NCBI GenBank assembly: GCA_947624155.1
Contig: CANQJB010000008.1
Coordinates: 1 to 40,986, forward strand
Origin: an uncultured Clostridia bacterium
Lineage (GTDB): Bacteria; Bacillota; Clostridia; Oscillospirales; Ruminococcaceae
Reading direction: 5' to 3'
Length of the DNA: 40,986 nucleotides
Below are positions 39,317 through 40,986 of this stretch, one piece after another (position 1 is the stretch's first letter; each line of letters starts with the position of its first letter). Position numbers and translations under genes: made by a program. The notes under the pieces are model-generated. The model did not search any database and was not told the origin of the DNA. It was given only the letters and a program-made list of their open reading frames with translations.

Positions 39317-40986
39317 ATGAATTTAAAACGCCTGTTGTCTTTAATAATGTCGGCGGTGATGATTCTTTCGCTTGCCGTTCCGGCGTCGGCCGGCCGAAAT
39401 GCCGGCGAGGAGCAGGAGATACTTAAAGTCGGGTTCTTTGCCTTTTCGGGCTATCATACTCTCGGGGAGGACGGCCGCAGAGGCGGCTACGGCTATGAAT
39501 TTCTCCAGCGGCTCGCGATCCACGGCGGCTGGTCTTATGAATATAAGGGCTACGAGGGCTCTTATGCCGATTCTCTGGATATGCTGCGAAGCGGCGAGGT
39601 CGATATCGTCACCTCTGTCTCAAAGACCCCAGAGCGGGAGGAGGAATTTTTGTTCTCCGACCAGTCGATCGGCGTCAACTCGACTATAATGACCGTAAAG
39701 GCCGGCAACGACTACATAATTGAGGGCGACTATTCGACCTATGACGGAATAACTGTCGGTTTGCTAGAAGGCAACTCTAAGAACACCAACTTTGAGAACT
39801 TCGCCGCCGAACATTCCTTTGAATATGAACCGGTTTACTTTTCGGATCAGAGCGATCTTAACGCCGCGCTCCAGAGCGGGACGATCGACGCCGCCGTCAC
39901 CGGAAGCCTCAGACTTCTTGAAAACGAGTGGCTGTTTGAATCGTTTGATTCCAGCCCGTTCTATATCTGCACCCGCAAGGACCGCGCGGACCTGATGAAG
40001 CGGATCGACCAGGCGATCGACGAAATGGATCTCCACGACCCGAACTGGCGCGAGATACTCCACGAAAAATACTACTCAACCGACAGCTCCGGCGAAATAA
40101 TCATGAACGCCGGCGAAAGGGCTTTTGTCAGCGAGCTCAAAGCCTCAGACAAGCCTCTCAGAATTCTCTTTAACCCCGACCGTATCCCTTACAGCTATTT
40201 TAAGGACGGCGAAGCCGCGGGAATACTCCCCGCGATCTTCGACGCTCTTGCTCAGCGCCTCGGGCTGGACTATGAGTGCATTCAGGTAAAAGACAGGAAC
40301 GAATACTATGCGCTTCGCTCGTCAGGCGAGGCTGACGTCGTTTTAGACTTCACCGGCGACTATTACCTCGCCGAGGAAGAGGGATATAAAATCACGGTGC
40401 CTTATTTCACCACAAACTTCGCCCGGCTGACTCTCGAGGGAGCTGTCGGAGACGCGGCGAGCATCGCGATTCCGGATAAAGCCGACGCGATCGACGCGCT
40501 GATATTCAGCCGCTATTCCGAAGAATCGGTCCAAAGATTCAGTACCGCAGAAGGCTGTGTCAACGCGGTTTTAGAAGGCAGCGCCGACGCCGCGATCCTC
40601 TATTCCTACAACGCGGAATGCTATGTCCGCAACGACATCAAAAACCGCCTCGCTTCGGTTGTCTTCGGCGAAACATCGCTTTCTTACGCAGTCGCGAACA
40701 ACGTCAGCGGCGGAAGATATCTCCTTTCGCTTCTCGACAAGGGCGCCGACAGCTTCACCGACGCCGAGCTCGACGCGATTATGTATCGCGAGGTCGAGGC
40801 AGTTCAGAACTATAACGTCAGCCTGACCGCGTTTTTATACCGAAATCCGATTTACAGCATACTGATCGTCGCGCTTATCCTTTTGCTCCTGTTCGTGATA
40901 ATCATGCTTGTTGTCAGAACGCGCAACCAGCGCAGCCTGAAGAAAAAGATCGCTCAGGCGACCGGCGAGCTGGAGGACAAGACCCA
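39317..40986 (+). CDS. Sensor-like protein with two solute-binding domains, open at right edge
   Basis: At least 556 residues; the frame is open to the window end. GAGAGGA precedes the ATG. A signal peptide (1-25, ending PASA) leads to two tandem domains of the extracellular solute-binding (family 3) type: the first from EILKVGFFAFSGYH with GGYGYEFLQRLA and VDIVTSVSKTPERE, the second from LRILFNPDRIPYSYFKDGEA with GILPAIFDALAQRLGLDYE. A membrane span at ~513-535 (IYSILIVALILLLLFVIIML) is followed by the start of a helical inside part (QRSLKKKIAQATGELEDKT). This layout usually ends in a GGDEF, EAL or histidine-kinase domain. Which one is beyond the window. It probably senses amino acids or similar small molecules. 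Confidence 0.85.
   Translation, partial: MNLKRLLSLIMSAVMILSLAVPASAGRNAGEEQEILKVGFFAFSGYHTLGEDGRRGGYGYEFLQRLAIHGGWSYEYKGYEGSYADSLDMLRSGEVDIVTSVSKTPEREEEFLFSDQSIGVNSTIMTVKAGNDYIIEGDYSTYDGITVGLLEGNSKNTNFENFAAEHSFEYEPVYFSDQSDLNAALQSGTIDAAVTGSLRLLENEWLFESFDSSPFYICTRKDRADLMKRIDQAIDEMDLHDPNWREILHEKYYSTDSSGEIIMNAGERAFVSELKASDKPLRILFNPDRIPYSYFKDGEAAGILPAIFDALAQRLGLDYECIQVKDRNEYYALRSSGEADVVLDFTGDYYLAEEEGYKITVPYFTTNFARLTLEGAVGDAASIAIPDKADAIDALIFSRYSEESVQRFSTAEGCVNAVLEGSADAAILYSYNAECYVRNDIKNRLASVVFGETSLSYAVANNVSGGRYLLSLLDKGADSFTDAELDAIMYREVEAVQNYNVSLTAFLYRNPIYSILIVALILLLLFVIIMLVVRTRNQRSLKKKIAQATGELEDKT

Noticed and set aside
1..40986. CRISPR arrays, tRNA and rRNA genes
   Set aside because: No regularly spaced repeats, cloverleaf genes or rRNA-like sequence were recognised on either strand.

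Overview
The window looks like chromosomal DNA from a moderately GC-rich member of the Bacillota, class Clostridia, most plausibly an Oscillospirales-type gut or rumen bacterium. The evidence is the strong AGGAGG-type ribosome sites, Firmicute-like -35/-10 promoters (often extended -10), occasional TTG/GTG starts, a Bce-type antimicrobial-peptide module, an apgM-type phosphoglycerate mutase, an ECF sigma/anti-sigma pair and several secreted plant-polysaccharide enzymes. The taxonomic call is inference; there is no rRNA or tRNA here.

Layout. 1-3.5 kb: an AbrB/SpoVT-like N-terminus running off the left edge, a HTH+repeat regulator, a two-lobed retropepsin-like protease and a second XRE regulator. 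The second regulator sits between the end of the protease gene and a decayed second copy of that end. 3.5-16.2 kb: three exported proteins for hemicellulose or other decorated glycans (a GH115-type alpha-glucuronidase with an internal second signal peptide, a CE2-like SGNH acetylesterase lipoprotein, a beta-helix lipoprotein). They are interspersed with a CPA2 antiporter, a NUDIX/AraC pair and a MATE exporter. 16.3-22.3 kb: a VOC protein and a complete Bce-type module (response regulator, intramembrane-sensing kinase, ABC ATPase, FtsX-type permease), followed without gaps by a 27-residue membrane peptide and a lipoprotein. 22.3-24.8 kb: a very large prepilin-like protein with GLUG-type repeats, whose last ~150 codons have a sharply different base composition. 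24.9-33.3 kb: apgM, divergent from a 2330-residue cyclic beta-1,2-glucan synthase-like enzyme. 33.5-39.1 kb: an ECF sigma factor, its overlapping membrane-anchored partner, a lipoprotein, two membrane proteins and an ABC ATPase in one operon, with a sigma-A-like and an ECF-like promoter in front. 39.1-40.99 kb: a small element resembling an IS3-family end, then a sensor-like protein with two periplasmic-binding-type domains that runs off the right edge.

The signals most worth following are: (i) two divergent 105-bp copies of an apparently structured RNA element, one hairpin of which has changed at four of six base pairs while keeping pairing; (ii) the small membrane peptide and lipoprotein translationally coupled to the Bce transporter; (iii) the giant pilin-like protein with a composition-shifted C-terminus; (iv) the ECF-controlled ABC/lipoprotein operon; (v) the single-chain two-DTGA protease and the remnant of its duplicate. 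All statements come from reading the sequence; no database search was possible.
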